Shown here one piece after another: positions 53,401 to 61,611 of a stretch of 64,000 nucleotides of DNA. This stretch comes from an uncultured Eubacteriales bacterium (GTDB lineage Bacteria; Bacillota; Clostridia; TANB77; CAG-508): assembly GCA_902492015.1 (NCBI GenBank), contig CABUJR010000006.1, forward strand, positions 70,773-134,772, written 5' to 3'. Every line of letters starts with the position of its first letter. The first letter of the stretch is position 1. The notes beneath the pieces are model-generated. The model saw only the letters and a list, made by a program, of their open reading frames with translations, was not told the DNA's origin and did no database searches. The translations under genes and the position numbers were made by a program.

Positions 53401-54876
53401 TTCTAATGATTTTACAAAATAATCAGATAAAGCTAAATCATAATTATAATTATTATAACTATTGCTATTTAATAAAATAATTCTATTTTCATCATTTGAA
53501 AAAGTCTTTACATATTCTTCCTCTGTCAAATTAGTTTCAATTATGTTTTTATTATCATCATATTGTAAAAAAGTATTTGTTATATCTATTAATATTACTT
53601 TATCTTCGTTTATTAATTTTTTATATTCTATATCAAATTCTGTTTCGCTTTTTTCAAGTATATCTAAATTTGGATTTTCTTTCATTATGTTGTCACAAAT
53701 TAAATATCCGTCGCTATCACAAGAATATGTATAAATTGTATGTGCATTTAAAAATCCCAAAAAACTATTTCTTGAATTTTCACTAATCCAAATTCCGTTT
53801 TTATTAAAATTATTCTCTAATGTAAAATTAATACTATCATTATTATTATTATTTGTCAAAATCATTTTTATTAATAGTTCAAATTCTTCTTTACTAACTC
53901 TATCATCAAATATATTGTTTTTCTCTATTACTTCTATATTATCTTCACTTACTACATTTTCTTCTATTATAGTATTAGAATTTTCATTCGCTATATTTTC
54001 TTCTATTATCTCTTCTTGATTAATAACCTCTTCTTTATTATCAATAATTTCCTTGTATGTTCCACTATTATCTATAAATTCAGTATTTTCTTTAAAATTT
54101 TTAAAATTTTCATCCTCATTATAATATACTTCTAATAAATTATTTAACAATAAAGATATTGTATCTGTGTTGTTATTTTCATTATAAATATTTGAATTCA
54201 ATATAATTATATCATTACTATTTATATCCTCTTCATTTTCTTTAAATAATAATGTATATTCATCATCTTCTATTTTTATATCAATGATTTCATTATCGAT
54301 TTCATTTAATTGTTTATATTTATCACTAATTGTTATTACTATAAGTTTTTTTGAATCAATTAATTCATCTATTTTTTCAGTATAAAAATTTAATTCATCT
54401 GTTTTTTCTATTTCTGATTTTAAAGTTTCAGTATCTTCCACTAAAAAACCATCGTTATTTATTTTATAATTTTTATTGCTTAAGGCATTTATTAATACTA
54501 TAAAATAATTTCGTGCTTCTTCTTGAATCCATATTCCTTCTTGTTCTAACAAATCTATGTTTGTGTTATAAACGATATCAATATTGAAATTATCCTCAGA
54601 GTTATTTAGTATTCCTGACAACATAATTTTAAAGTTTTCTTCATTTAGATTGCTTGCTTCTTTTACTGTAGTATCTTCTATAGTATTATTCGTTGTATTT
54701 TTTTCTATTAAATTTTCTTTTATTGAGTCATCTGTTTTGATATTGTTTGTTATGTTATTAACTTTTAATGCACTTTCATCTGTTTGCGTTGCTGCCTGAA
54801 CTGTAGGTAATAAAGTAAATAGACAAAATAAAATTATTATCATAAATGATATTAATTTCATAAATAAATTTCTCAA
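50476..54876 (-). CDS. Giant secreted multidomain M14 peptidase with SH3 and peptidoglycan-binding domains
   Basis: 1466 codons from a TTG start seven bases after GGGGGA. A signal peptide (1-29) is followed by two copies of a novel domain (about 80-235 and 330-475), four SH3-like repeats (about 520-585, 600-665, 672-735, 750-812) and a zinc carboxypeptidase-fold M14 domain (about 825-1055). The M14 domain has likely metal ligands His861 and Glu864 (HGWE), then TGIDMNRCW, His977 (DIHGW) and catalytic Glu1025 (LVELPMP). A further SH3 domain (1068-1137) with LNVRSGPGTSY and a peptidoglycan-binding-like domain (1143-1205) follow. The last 260 residues are unassigned but end like some toxin-type C-terminal domains (YVRDYYDFDK...SDLHYAGMARFYYIEG). 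It probably cleaves wall peptides, by analogy with amidase-type M14 peptidases. Confidence 0.85.
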   Translation of the reverse strand: MRNLFMKLISFMIIILFCLFTLLPTVQAATQTDESALKVNNITNNIKTDDSIKENLIEKNTTNNTIEDTTVKEASNLNEENFKIMLSGILNNSEDNFNIDIVYNTNIDLLEQEGIWIQEEARNYFIVLINALSNKNYKINNDGFLVEDTETLKSEIEKTDELNFYTEKIDELIDSKKLIVITISDKYKQLNEIDNEIIDIKIEDDEYTLLFKENEEDINSNDIIILNSNIYNENNNTDTISLLLNNLLEVYYNEDENFKNFKENTEFIDNSGTYKEIIDNKEEVINQEEIIEENIANENSNTIIEENVVSEDNIEVIEKNNIFDDRVSKEEFELLIKMILTNNNNNDSINFTLENNFNKNGIWISENSRNSFLGFLNAHTIYTYSCDSDGYLICDNIMKENPNLDILEKSETEFDIEYKKLINEDKVILIDITNTFLQYDDNKNIIETNLTEEEYVKTFSNDENRIILLNSNSYNNYNYDLALSDYFVKSLENVQEKVITGELSFNKNPKTRSDTSKPGNMKSAQNVYAGPDSSNYFKVGSVSNGEMVYLLGQQAGWYHIQYMVTGNSQQKSGFVPVSTVNNNGYSVHEEQMTGEQKYPKQGLEVMSVDDSAIYVKVGSVYQGEGVTVLYDYGYSDSNKGYGISYIEFSTSSGTKRGYVYTDQLESASYPTSVARVIDTNSAYAGPDNSFVKLGGAYYNEFVTVLAKNTGNDWAFVEYNTPSGRKRGYMSYSKLYNYNHPGMYNDLATNQGLRQATQQLTVYGGPNNNNANIGTVFNQEVVSFFGSERGYAYVEYSTTNGAKRGYVLESSLTGANPPSLPNIPAYSNFTPGVYGKSGNGIDLKYYKIGDGDNVAFAVFEQHGWEDAWAYDGVELINIVNRVMSNLSSTGINNNWTLYVIPYANPDGVLSGYTNNGPGRCTVTTGIDMNRCWPANFKPYYTSRNYTGPNSLGAPEAQALKNFISNNIGNQQKMILDIHGWLNQTYGDSSIAQYFGDQFNFGHSSTYGSGYLETWGKSIGAKSCLVELPMPSSAADITNRDFSGKLTNAIRNMLNGVPVDETEGGTEVDERVKVNTTGNLNVRSGPGTSYSIVSSILGGTIITRIRKNVATNNGYTWDKVRLNDGKEGYVATNYLTLLTVDDENTLSEEQVKAVKAYCKYNKINNYNEDINGTYTDELYLTIKEFQRINELAITGYVSVNDATWNAMEFNNTSIYATYKEMSENYITYDNPYGPKEFAIEDTTAVFKLGITRARLSKQDEYALRDSKYNTMSATDKIINASSLSSSERFLQELAILCNIPFPHASKGIVHFLSKKGGTHIITDAEEIFSISQGQKEIREKYLEHTKTAIKNLLTVDKAADFSMVNTVEVTLPKKNLDWFGLFGGYHFSVEGSCYKSGNGYVAVGKCYVRDYYDFDKIEDLSDIIDAFQKGGNFDEEDLATSAFSDLHYAGMARFYYIEGYDKGFELYF

Positions 54877-55057
54877 TTCTATTCCCCCTTCTTTAATTTA
54901 ATTTATTTTAACCTCCTTTCTCAAGCGCTAAACATCATAAATGAAATAAATCTTAATTTAAAAATATCATAAAATACTAATATATTTACAAAAAGTGTAA
55001 AAAGTTCCTTTTTTTACATTTTTTTAACTTTTTTATTCAAAAATTCTTTTTATGTAG

Positions 55058-55063
55058 TATAAT
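55058..55063 (+). promoter_or_regulatory. -10 element of the Spo0A-like gene
   Basis: TATAAT only 20 bases before the ATG at 55083, with no convincing -35. The leader would be about 12 bases, starting almost at the ribosome site. Confidence 0.5.
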
Positions 55064-55082
55064 GGTAACAAAGGAGATTAGT

Positions 55083-55811
55083 ATGTTTAATTTATTAATT
55101 GTAGAAGACGATTTTGTTCAAGCTCAACATATGGTTAATAGCATTTGTAAAACACTTTCCAATGTGAGACTGTATAATATCATTTCCACTGCAAAAGAAT
55201 GTATAGATATACTAAAAGATGAACCTAAAGTAGATATTATAATTTTGGATTTAAACTTGCCAGATATGCACGGAAATTCAATTATAGAATATATTGAAAA
55301 ACATAATATAAAACAATATGAAAATTCGATAATTATTTATAGTGGATATATTGACTGTATCAATAAAATACACTTAAACAAGTATATTTTTTCTTATAGA
55401 TTTAAAGGATCCGGATCCGATATGTTAATTAATGAAGTCAAAAGATTAATAGAAAACAAGAAATTTATTGAAAAAGATTCTGAATTACGAAAAAAAATTA
55501 ACACTCTTCTACATAATTTACATTTTAATTCTAATCATCTTGGGACAAAGTATTTATCGGATTGTATTTATACAGCGTTTACTATTTCTGATAAGTATAA
55601 TATTGTTCTTCAAAAAGATTTGTATCCTCATATAGCAAAAAGATATAATAAATCTTCACATAATATAAAAAGCAATATAATAAAATCAATTAATTCTATG
55701 TATTATGAATGCGAAGAAAATATTTTAAAAGATTTTTTACACAACCCTGACTTAACATCTGCACCAACAGTAAAAGATTTCATTATAGCTGCTATAGAAA
55801 AATTATCGTAA
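55083..55811 (+). CDS. Spo0A-like response regulator (receiver plus Spo0A C-terminal domain)
   Basis: 242 residues from the ATG at 55083, six bases after AAAGGAG. An ATG at 55062 lies inside the -10 element and cannot be the start. The receiver domain (1-118) has VEDD at 7-10, phospho-acceptor Asp56 in IILDLNLPD and the conserved Lys108. Residues about 140-242 resemble the Spo0A DNA-binding domain: LGTKYLSDCIYTAF, DLYPHIAKRYNKSSHNIKSN and DFIIAAIEKLS. It is too divergent to be the main Spo0A and lies beside an integrase remnant, so it is a paralogue with its own targets. It diverges from the giant peptidase operon, its most likely target. Confidence 0.8.
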   Translation: MFNLLIVEDDFVQAQHMVNSICKTLSNVRLYNIISTAKECIDILKDEPKVDIIILDLNLPDMHGNSIIEYIEKHNIKQYENSIIIYSGYIDCINKIHLNKYIFSYRFKGSGSDMLINEVKRLIENKKFIEKDSELRKKINTLLHNLHFNSNHLGTKYLSDCIYTAFTISDKYNIVLQKDLYPHIAKRYNKSSHNIKSNIIKSINSMYYECEENILKDFLHNPDLTSAPTVKDFIIAAIEKLS

Positions 55812-55820
55812 ATTAAACAA

Positions 55821-55853
55821 AAAGATATAACTAAATTTAATTATATCTTTTTT
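55821..55853 (+). terminator. Terminator of the Spo0A-like gene
   Basis: AAAGATATAA (55821-55830) pairs perfectly with TTATATCTTT (55841-55850), followed by TTT. Confidence 0.82.
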
Positions 55854-56266
55854 ATTAATGAATCTTTCAAAACCTGTTTATATTTTTGGTATATTTTATT
55901 ATTTTTTTAAACTTTCTTTTTATATCTCAAAAATCTTATAGCATACAGTTAATTTTCCATTTTATAATTGATATTTTAATAGTATAACTATAAAAACTTT
56001 AAACAGCTAACTCAATCAATAGAAAATGTTTTAGGAATCAGTCACTATAAAAAAGGCGCTTGTTCATTATAAATTGAATTAAAGTAGTTTAAACAGATTT
56101 TTCACTAACTACTAATTAAATTTTCCATCTACTGTTGACTTACATGGGGCTTTTCTTTTTATTTTTAATTAATTTTAAGTAACAATAGAACTATTACTGA
56201 TTTAGTATTGAAATAATTATCTATAAAATATCCTAAATCTTTTTTTTATTATTTATTTCTAAACGA
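55854..56266. other. Gene-free stretch where the integrase catalytic domain should be
   Basis: No reading frame and no recognisable integrase catalytic motifs on either strand. GTTTAAAC-like and TTTAAACAG motifs recur (near 55999 and 56090), but I cannot assign them. Confidence 0.5.
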
Positions 56267-56617
56267 TTATTCATAAATTCTTTCAATGTAGATGTTGTTA
56301 TTTGATAACCTGTAAAATCCTAATCTTGGTTTAACATGATTTTTTATAATATTTGTATATGCTTGTATTGTATGATATTTAAGATTAACATGACAGTAGT
56401 TCTTTAACCAATAGTCTAAATAATCACTAACTGATATTGTAGATGGTGTAAATAAATGTCCTGTTTGATTATATTCATTATATGCTTTTATACCTGCTTC
56501 TTCTGCCTCCTTTTTAGTTTTGAAACCTGACTTAACCTGTTGCCTTCTCTTACCGTTCACTGCTGCAATCTCAAAATAATATTGATACCCCTTTCCTCTT
56601 TTTCTTACATTAACCAT
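56267..56617 (-). pseudogene. Tyrosine integrase remnant (N-terminal arm-binding and core-binding domains only)
   Basis: 116 residues. The N-terminal AP2-like arm-binding domain (VRKRGKGYQYYFEIA, RRQQVKSGFKTKKEAEEAG) and the start of the SAM-like core-binding domain (VSDYLDYWLKNYCHVNLKYHTIQAYTNII) are those of Tn916-type and phage integrases. The frame ends soon after LGFYRLSNN, where the core-binding domain should continue. The catalytic domain with Arg, His and Tyr is absent downstream. A good ribosome site (GGAGGTAAT) remains. It lies 138 bases from the right 86-bp repeat, which fits the integrase-next-to-attachment-site layout. Confidence 0.8.
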
Positions 56618-56646
56618 AGTTATTACCTCCTAATTTTTATTTGGTA

Positions 56647-56687
56647 AACAAAAAAGAGTTATACATATAAAATGTTTAACTCTTTTA
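56647..56687 (-). terminator. Terminator upstream of the integrase remnant
   Basis: On the minus strand AAAAGAGTTA and TAACTCTTTT form the stem (56652-56687), followed by TTTGTTT. It probably ends the secA transcript. Confidence 0.75.
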
Positions 56688-56754
56688 ACTATTGTTACTT
56701 TTGACATCGGAGCTACAAGTAGGTTATATCAAAGGTTTTCAAGTTTTGTCAAGT

Positions 56755-56840
56755 TTTGACATCCAAAATTTTATTTTTCGCTGTCAATTGGATGTCAAAA
56801 TGCTATTTTTACCATATTTTTTATATTTATATATCTCTTG
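56755..56840 (+). repeat. 86-bp direct repeat, right copy (possible attR)
   Basis: The partner of 48307-48392, with five mismatches. It ends 12 bases from the secA stop. Another TTTTGACATC lies close by at about 56698. Confidence 0.9.
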
Positions 56841-56852
56841 TAACCCTTGCTA

Positions 56853-59636
56853 TTACTGATTTTTACCACAACAGTTTTTATATTTCTTCCCACTTCCACA
56901 TGGACATGGATCATTTCTACCTATTTTGGGACCATTATTTACTATTGGTTGAGGTTTTTCAGTTTGATTATTTTTAGGAGCATTTTCTCCTTCAATATTC
57001 ATTGCTGAAATAGCAGAATTATCTAAGCTTGCATTTGTTATATTTGAACTTGATTCTCTTTTTATATTTCCTCTATTAGCTTTTACAACATGAAGCATTA
57101 TTTTAGCTACTTCTAATTTGATTTGAGAAATCATTTCATCAAACATTTCTCCACCTTCAAATCTGTATTGAACAACTGGATCTTTTTGTCCATAAGCTCT
57201 TAAACCTATACCATTTTTTAGTTCATCCATATTATCTATGTGTTCCATCCATTTGTTGTCAACTACTTTTAATAAAACAACTCTTTCAAGTTCTCTAATG
57301 TCATCACCAATCTCTTTTTCTTTTGCTTCATAACTTGCAAGTGCTTTTTCTTTTAATTCTTTTAATAGTTTATCTGCATTTATAGAATCAGTTTTTAATG
57401 CTTCAACTTCTCCAATATTTAAATTTACTTTAATTTCATTTAATAAAGCTTCTTTATTTATTTTTTTATCTTCAATTTCACTTCTGTAGGTATCTACTAT
57501 CATTTCACATGATGAATTAATCATATCAATAATATTATCTCTAACATTATCTCCATCTAATACTTTTCTTCTTTGAGAATAGATTATGTCTCTTTGAATA
57601 TTCATTACATCATCATAGCTTAATATGTGCTTTCTAATTGAGAAGTTTCTACCTTCAACTTTACTTTGTGCACTTTCAATAGTTTTTGAAATTAATCTTA
57701 CTTCAATTGGTAAATCTTCTGGGATATTTCCTTTTTCAAAAATCCTTGTAATCATATCTCCACCAAAGATTTTAAGTAAATTATCATCTAATGCTAAATA
57801 AAATCTAGTTTCACCTGGATCTCCTTGACGACCACTACGTCCACGAAGCTGATTATCAATTCTTCTTGACTCATGTCTTTCTGTACCGATGATTTTTAAA
57901 CCACCTGCTTCGATTACTTTTTCTTTTTCTTCTTTTATTTGATTATTAAATTTTTCTTCCAATTCTTTAAATTTTTTTCTAGCTTCAAGAATTTCTTCAT
58001 CATCAGTTTCATTAAATGCTGTTGCTTGTTCTATTAGTTCTTCACTATATTTTAATTTTCTCATTTCTTGTTTTGCTAAATATTCACTATTACCACCAAG
58101 CATAATGTCAGTACCACGTCCAGCCATATTTGTAGCGATTGTAACTGCACCATACTTACCTGCTTGTGCTATAATTTCAGCTTCTTTTTCATGATTTTTA
58201 GCATTTAATACTTCATGAGTTATTCCTTCTTTGTTAAGTAATTTACTTATTTTTTCAGAATTTTCAATAGATACAGTACCAACTAAAACAGGTTGCCCTT
58301 TTTCATGACTTTTTTTGATATCTTCAATAACTGCTCTAAATTTAGCTGCTTCATTTTTATATATTATATCTGTTTGGTCCATTCTTATTAAAGGTTTATT
58401 TGTAGGAATCTCAATAACATCTAGGTTATAAATTTCTCTAAATTCATTTTCTTCAGTCATTGCTGTACCTGTCATACCTGCTAACTTTTCGTACATTCTA
58501 AAGTAATTTTGGAAAGTTATTGTTGCTAATGTTTTTGATTCATCTGCAATTTTAACTCCTTCTTTTGCTTCAATAGCTTGGTGAAGACCATCATTATATC
58601 TTCTACCATACATGATACGTCCTGTAAATTCGTCAACTATAAGAACTTCACCATCTTTTACTATGTAATCAATATCTCTTTTCATAACACCATTTGCTCT
58701 TAAAGCTTGATTAATATTATGAACTAAATCTGTATTTGAAATATCATTTAAGTTTTCTACTCCAAATTCTTTTTCTGCTTTTTCAATACCTTTTGAAGTA
58801 AGTGTTGCTGATTTTGCTTTTAAATCTACTATGTAATCGTATTTTTCATTATCTTCAACCTGTTCAGCATCTTTAACATCTTCTTCTACTATTATTTTTG
58901 CCTTTAATTTTTTTACAAATCTATCTGATTGTTTGTATAAATCAGAAGATTTGTTTGCTCTACCAGAAATAATAAGTGGTGTACGAGCTTCATCTATTAA
59001 AATACTATCTATTTCGTCTACTATAGCATAATTTAATTCTCTTTGAACCATATCTTCTTTATGTATTACCATATTATCTCTTAAGTAGTCAAATCCAAAT
59101 TCATTATTTGTTCCATAAGTAATATCAGAATTATAGGCTTTTTGTTTTTCTGCATGTGGCATTCTACTATAAATTAATCCAACAGATAAACCTAAAAATC
59201 TATATACTTTTCCCATCCATTCACTATCTCTTTTTGCTAAGTATTCATTTACTGTAATTACATGAACACCTTTTCCTGTAAGTGCATTTAGATAAACAGG
59301 TAAAGTTGCAACTAATGTTTTTCCTTCTCCTGTTTTCATTTCTGCAATTCTACCTTGATGTAGAATTATACCACCAATTAATTGAACATCAAAATGTCTC
59401 ATTCCTAATACTCTTTTAGAAGCTTCTCTTACAACAGCAAAAGCCTCTGGTAATATATCATCTAAAGTTTTTCCTTTAGCTAGTTCTTCTTTAAAATATG
59501 CCGTCTTATTTGTTAATTCTTTATCTGTTAATTTTTCAATTTCAGGCTCCATATTATTAATTTTTTCAACTATAGGCATTACTCTTTTTACTTCTCTTTC
59601 ACTATAGCTTTTAAAAATATTGCTAAAAAGTCCCAT
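56853..59636 (-). CDS. secA: Preprotein translocase ATPase SecA
   Basis: 927 residues from the ATG at 59636, nine bases after GAGGAGG. An in-frame TTG farther upstream lies in that site. It drives protein export through SecYEG. It has the start GLFSNIFKSYSEREVKR, Walker A MKTGEGKTLVATLP, DEAD-like VDEIDSILIDEARTPL, the arginine-finger region GRSGRQGDPG, and the C-terminal zinc-binding NDPCPCGSGKKYKNCCGK. It is somewhat longer than Bacillus SecA. In related genomes prfB follows directly. Here an accessory region starts right at its 3' end. Confidence 0.97.
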   Translation of the reverse strand: MGLFSNIFKSYSEREVKRVMPIVEKINNMEPEIEKLTDKELTNKTAYFKEELAKGKTLDDILPEAFAVVREASKRVLGMRHFDVQLIGGIILHQGRIAEMKTGEGKTLVATLPVYLNALTGKGVHVITVNEYLAKRDSEWMGKVYRFLGLSVGLIYSRMPHAEKQKAYNSDITYGTNNEFGFDYLRDNMVIHKEDMVQRELNYAIVDEIDSILIDEARTPLIISGRANKSSDLYKQSDRFVKKLKAKIIVEEDVKDAEQVEDNEKYDYIVDLKAKSATLTSKGIEKAEKEFGVENLNDISNTDLVHNINQALRANGVMKRDIDYIVKDGEVLIVDEFTGRIMYGRRYNDGLHQAIEAKEGVKIADESKTLATITFQNYFRMYEKLAGMTGTAMTEENEFREIYNLDVIEIPTNKPLIRMDQTDIIYKNEAAKFRAVIEDIKKSHEKGQPVLVGTVSIENSEKISKLLNKEGITHEVLNAKNHEKEAEIIAQAGKYGAVTIATNMAGRGTDIMLGGNSEYLAKQEMRKLKYSEELIEQATAFNETDDEEILEARKKFKELEEKFNNQIKEEKEKVIEAGGLKIIGTERHESRRIDNQLRGRSGRQGDPGETRFYLALDDNLLKIFGGDMITRIFEKGNIPEDLPIEVRLISKTIESAQSKVEGRNFSIRKHILSYDDVMNIQRDIIYSQRRKVLDGDNVRDNIIDMINSSCEMIVDTYRSEIEDKKINKEALLNEIKVNLNIGEVEALKTDSINADKLLKELKEKALASYEAKEKEIGDDIRELERVVLLKVVDNKWMEHIDNMDELKNGIGLRAYGQKDPVVQYRFEGGEMFDEMISQIKLEVAKIMLHVVKANRGNIKRESSSNITNASLDNSAISAMNIEGENAPKNNQTEKPQPIVNNGPKIGRNDPCPCGSGKKYKNCCGKNQ

Positions 59637-59852
59637 TTTAAATTGCCTCCTCAATTTTGTTTGAAAATAAATTTACCTAGATACTATATCACTATTTAAA
59701 TCTTTTTGCAAGAAATATTATTTGCATATTATCATATTTTGCTATTAAGTCAAAGTTTTCTTTTATAATTCCATAATAAAATTAAAATTATATAATTCAT
59801 ATTTCTCTTTTTAGCTCATAAAATTTATAAAAACATAAAAGGAGATAAAAAA

Positions 59853-60407
59853 ATGATAATTTGTAATTTTAAGCTAAATAAAAAAGCGATTTTTAAAACA
59901 GTTTTAGTTATAATGACAATAATTTGTTTAAGTATTGGTGTAGCTAGTATTTATAAAGTTTTATCTAATATGAAAAAACAAAATAATAATTTAGTTGATG
60001 ATTCTATTCCCTCTTCAGATGTAGCCACATTAACTGCTGAAAATTATACAAATATATTAAAACAAGTTCATGAAGATATTGATACATATATAGGTCAAAA
60101 AATTTCTTTTTCTGGATATGTTTATAGAGTAAGCAATTTTACTGTAGATCAATTCGTGCTTGCAAGAGATATGGACATTGGAAATAAACAAACTTTGATA
60201 GTAGGATTTTTGTGTTCTTCTGACAATATTAAAGATTATGAAGATTATTCTTGGATTAATATAACTGGAGAAATTACTAAAGGTACATATAATAATGCAG
60301 ATATTCCAATTATAAAAGTAACTCAAATAGAAAAAACTTCTAAACCTGAAAACCCTAATGTTACTCTGCCAGATGATGAATATGTTCCAACAGCTGTTAT
60401 ATACTAA
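59853..60407 (+). CDS. Secreted or anchored protein with a YcgQ-C-like (DUF1980) domain
   Basis: 184 residues. A basic start and membrane segment (about 13-36) are followed by an outside domain. The segments YTNILKQVHEDIDTYIGQKI, FSGYVYRV, QFVLARDMDI, TLIVGFLCSS and WINITGEITKGTY are typical of the C-terminal OB-like domain of the TIGR03943/DUF1980 family. In that family it is normally joined to a membrane half of similar size, and only the C-terminal half is present here. It overlaps the convergent AI-2E-family gene by sharing stop-codon bases. Function unknown. GGAG lies nine bases upstream of the ATG. Confidence 0.7.
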   Translation: MIICNFKLNKKAIFKTVLVIMTIICLSIGVASIYKVLSNMKKQNNNLVDDSIPSSDVATLTAENYTNILKQVHEDIDTYIGQKISFSGYVYRVSNFTVDQFVLARDMDIGNKQTLIVGFLCSSDNIKDYEDYSWINITGEITKGTYNNADIPIIKVTQIEKTSKPENPNVTLPDDEYVPTAVIY

Positions 60408-61507
60408 CTATCAAAAATTGAATTGACAATTCCTCTATCTAGAATTTCTGAAAAAATATTTTTAAAAATAATAAGTATAATTGGTCCAACAAACAAGCCT
60501 ATAACTCCCATTATTTTAAAACCTGTATACATAGAAATTAATGTAAATATAGGATGTATTCCAATATTTTTACTAACAAGTTTTGGCTCTAAAAATTGTT
60601 TTAAAACACAAGTTAAGATATATAATCCTATAATAGATATTGCTAAATAAGTTTTGTTATTTATAAAAAGGACAAATGACCAAGGAATCATAACTGTACC
60701 TGCACCGAGTATTGGCAAAGCATCAACAAAACCTATTAAAAGTGCCACTAAAATTGGGTATTCTATATTCATTCCCATTAAATAAAAGACATTTAAACCT
60801 ATTAAAACTACAATAAAAGTAATAAGACTTAGCATAATTTCTGCTTTTAAATATCCACCTAATGAAGAGGTAATCTCTCTTGTATGCTTTATTATTTTTC
60901 CCATCATTTTTTTAGATAGATGATGCTCCATTCTGTCTAAAATATAAAATTTGTCAGAAGTAATAAAATATGTTGCCAAAATTGTGATTATAATATTAAT
61001 AATCAAATTAGGAATTGATGTAATATAGTTCAAAAACTTTGTTAGAACATTTTTTAAATAAGTAATTAACATATTTAAGTAATCAGTAGTTGTGTTTTGA
61101 AAAATGTTTATAACATCTTTTGGAAATTTTATCTCTTTAAAATCTATTTTAGAAATAATATTATTAATCAATTCTAAAGTCTTTTCTAAATACATATTAA
61201 GACCACTTAATAAATTAGTGGTCTCTTTTACTAAATTAATGCCTCCCCATATAATTAATCCGATTATAATGGAAAAAATAGTAATAAGTACAATAATACT
61301 ACTAGTTTTTCTACTTAAACTTGTCCTTTTATTTACTATTTTTATAATTGGGTCTATTATTACAGAAATTAAATATGCTAATAAAAAAGGAATATAAAAT
61401 ATTGCAAGTTTAAATAAAATAAATAATCCTAATACTAGAGTAACACCAATAAAGCAATTTTTAATTATACAAAAATAATACTTCATTCCGTTTTTTTCGT
61501 TATCCAT
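60404..61507 (-). CDS. AI-2E family transporter (PerM/UPF0118)
   Basis: 367 residues from the ATG at 61507 after AAAGGTAG. An in-frame ATG at 61525 overlaps that site. Seven or eight hydrophobic segments, with the family features PFLLAYLISVIIDPIIK, GFVDALPILGAGTVMIPW and QFLEPKLVSKNIGIHPIFTL. Members export diverse small solutes or act as Na+/H+ antiporters, and the name does not prove autoinducer transport. Its stop (TAG) overlaps the stop (TAA) of the convergent gene in the four bases CTAA. Confidence 0.88.
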   Translation of the reverse strand: MDNEKNGMKYYFCIIKNCFIGVTLVLGLFILFKLAIFYIPFLLAYLISVIIDPIIKIVNKRTSLSRKTSSIIVLITIFSIIIGLIIWGGINLVKETTNLLSGLNMYLEKTLELINNIISKIDFKEIKFPKDVINIFQNTTTDYLNMLITYLKNVLTKFLNYITSIPNLIINIIITILATYFITSDKFYILDRMEHHLSKKMMGKIIKHTREITSSLGGYLKAEIMLSLITFIVVLIGLNVFYLMGMNIEYPILVALLIGFVDALPILGAGTVMIPWSFVLFINNKTYLAISIIGLYILTCVLKQFLEPKLVSKNIGIHPIFTLISMYTGFKIMGVIGLFVGPIILIIFKNIFSEILDRGIVNSIFDS

Positions 61508-61561
61508 TACTAAACTACCTTTCATATATAAATTATATTCAAAATTATTTTTAATATTCCA

Positions 61562-61593
61562 TAAAAAAGATAAACGAAAATTATTCGCTTATC
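61562..61593 (-). terminator. Terminator of the coat-like gene
   Basis: On the minus strand GATAAGCGAA pairs with TTCGTTTATC (one G-T pair), followed by six Ts. The pairing is better in the minus-strand RNA than in the plus. Confidence 0.8.
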
Positions 61594-61611
61594 CTTTTCT
61601 ATTTTTTATAG

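Larger units (their letters stand above)
48307..56840. mobile_element. Candidate integrated element bounded by 86-bp direct repeats
   Basis: About 8.5 kb between two 94%-identical 86-bp direct repeats, the right one 12 bases from the secA stop codon. It contains an integrase remnant next to the right repeat, a three-gene minus-strand operon led by the giant M14 peptidase, and the divergent Spo0A-like regulator. No replication, relaxase or phage structural genes are present, so it would be a small satellite or decayed element. Confidence 0.45.

Noticed and set aside
53462..53786. Plus-strand frames opposite the giant peptidase gene
   Set aside because: They are hydrophobic shadows of the Asn/Glu-rich minus-strand coding sequence and have no start signals.
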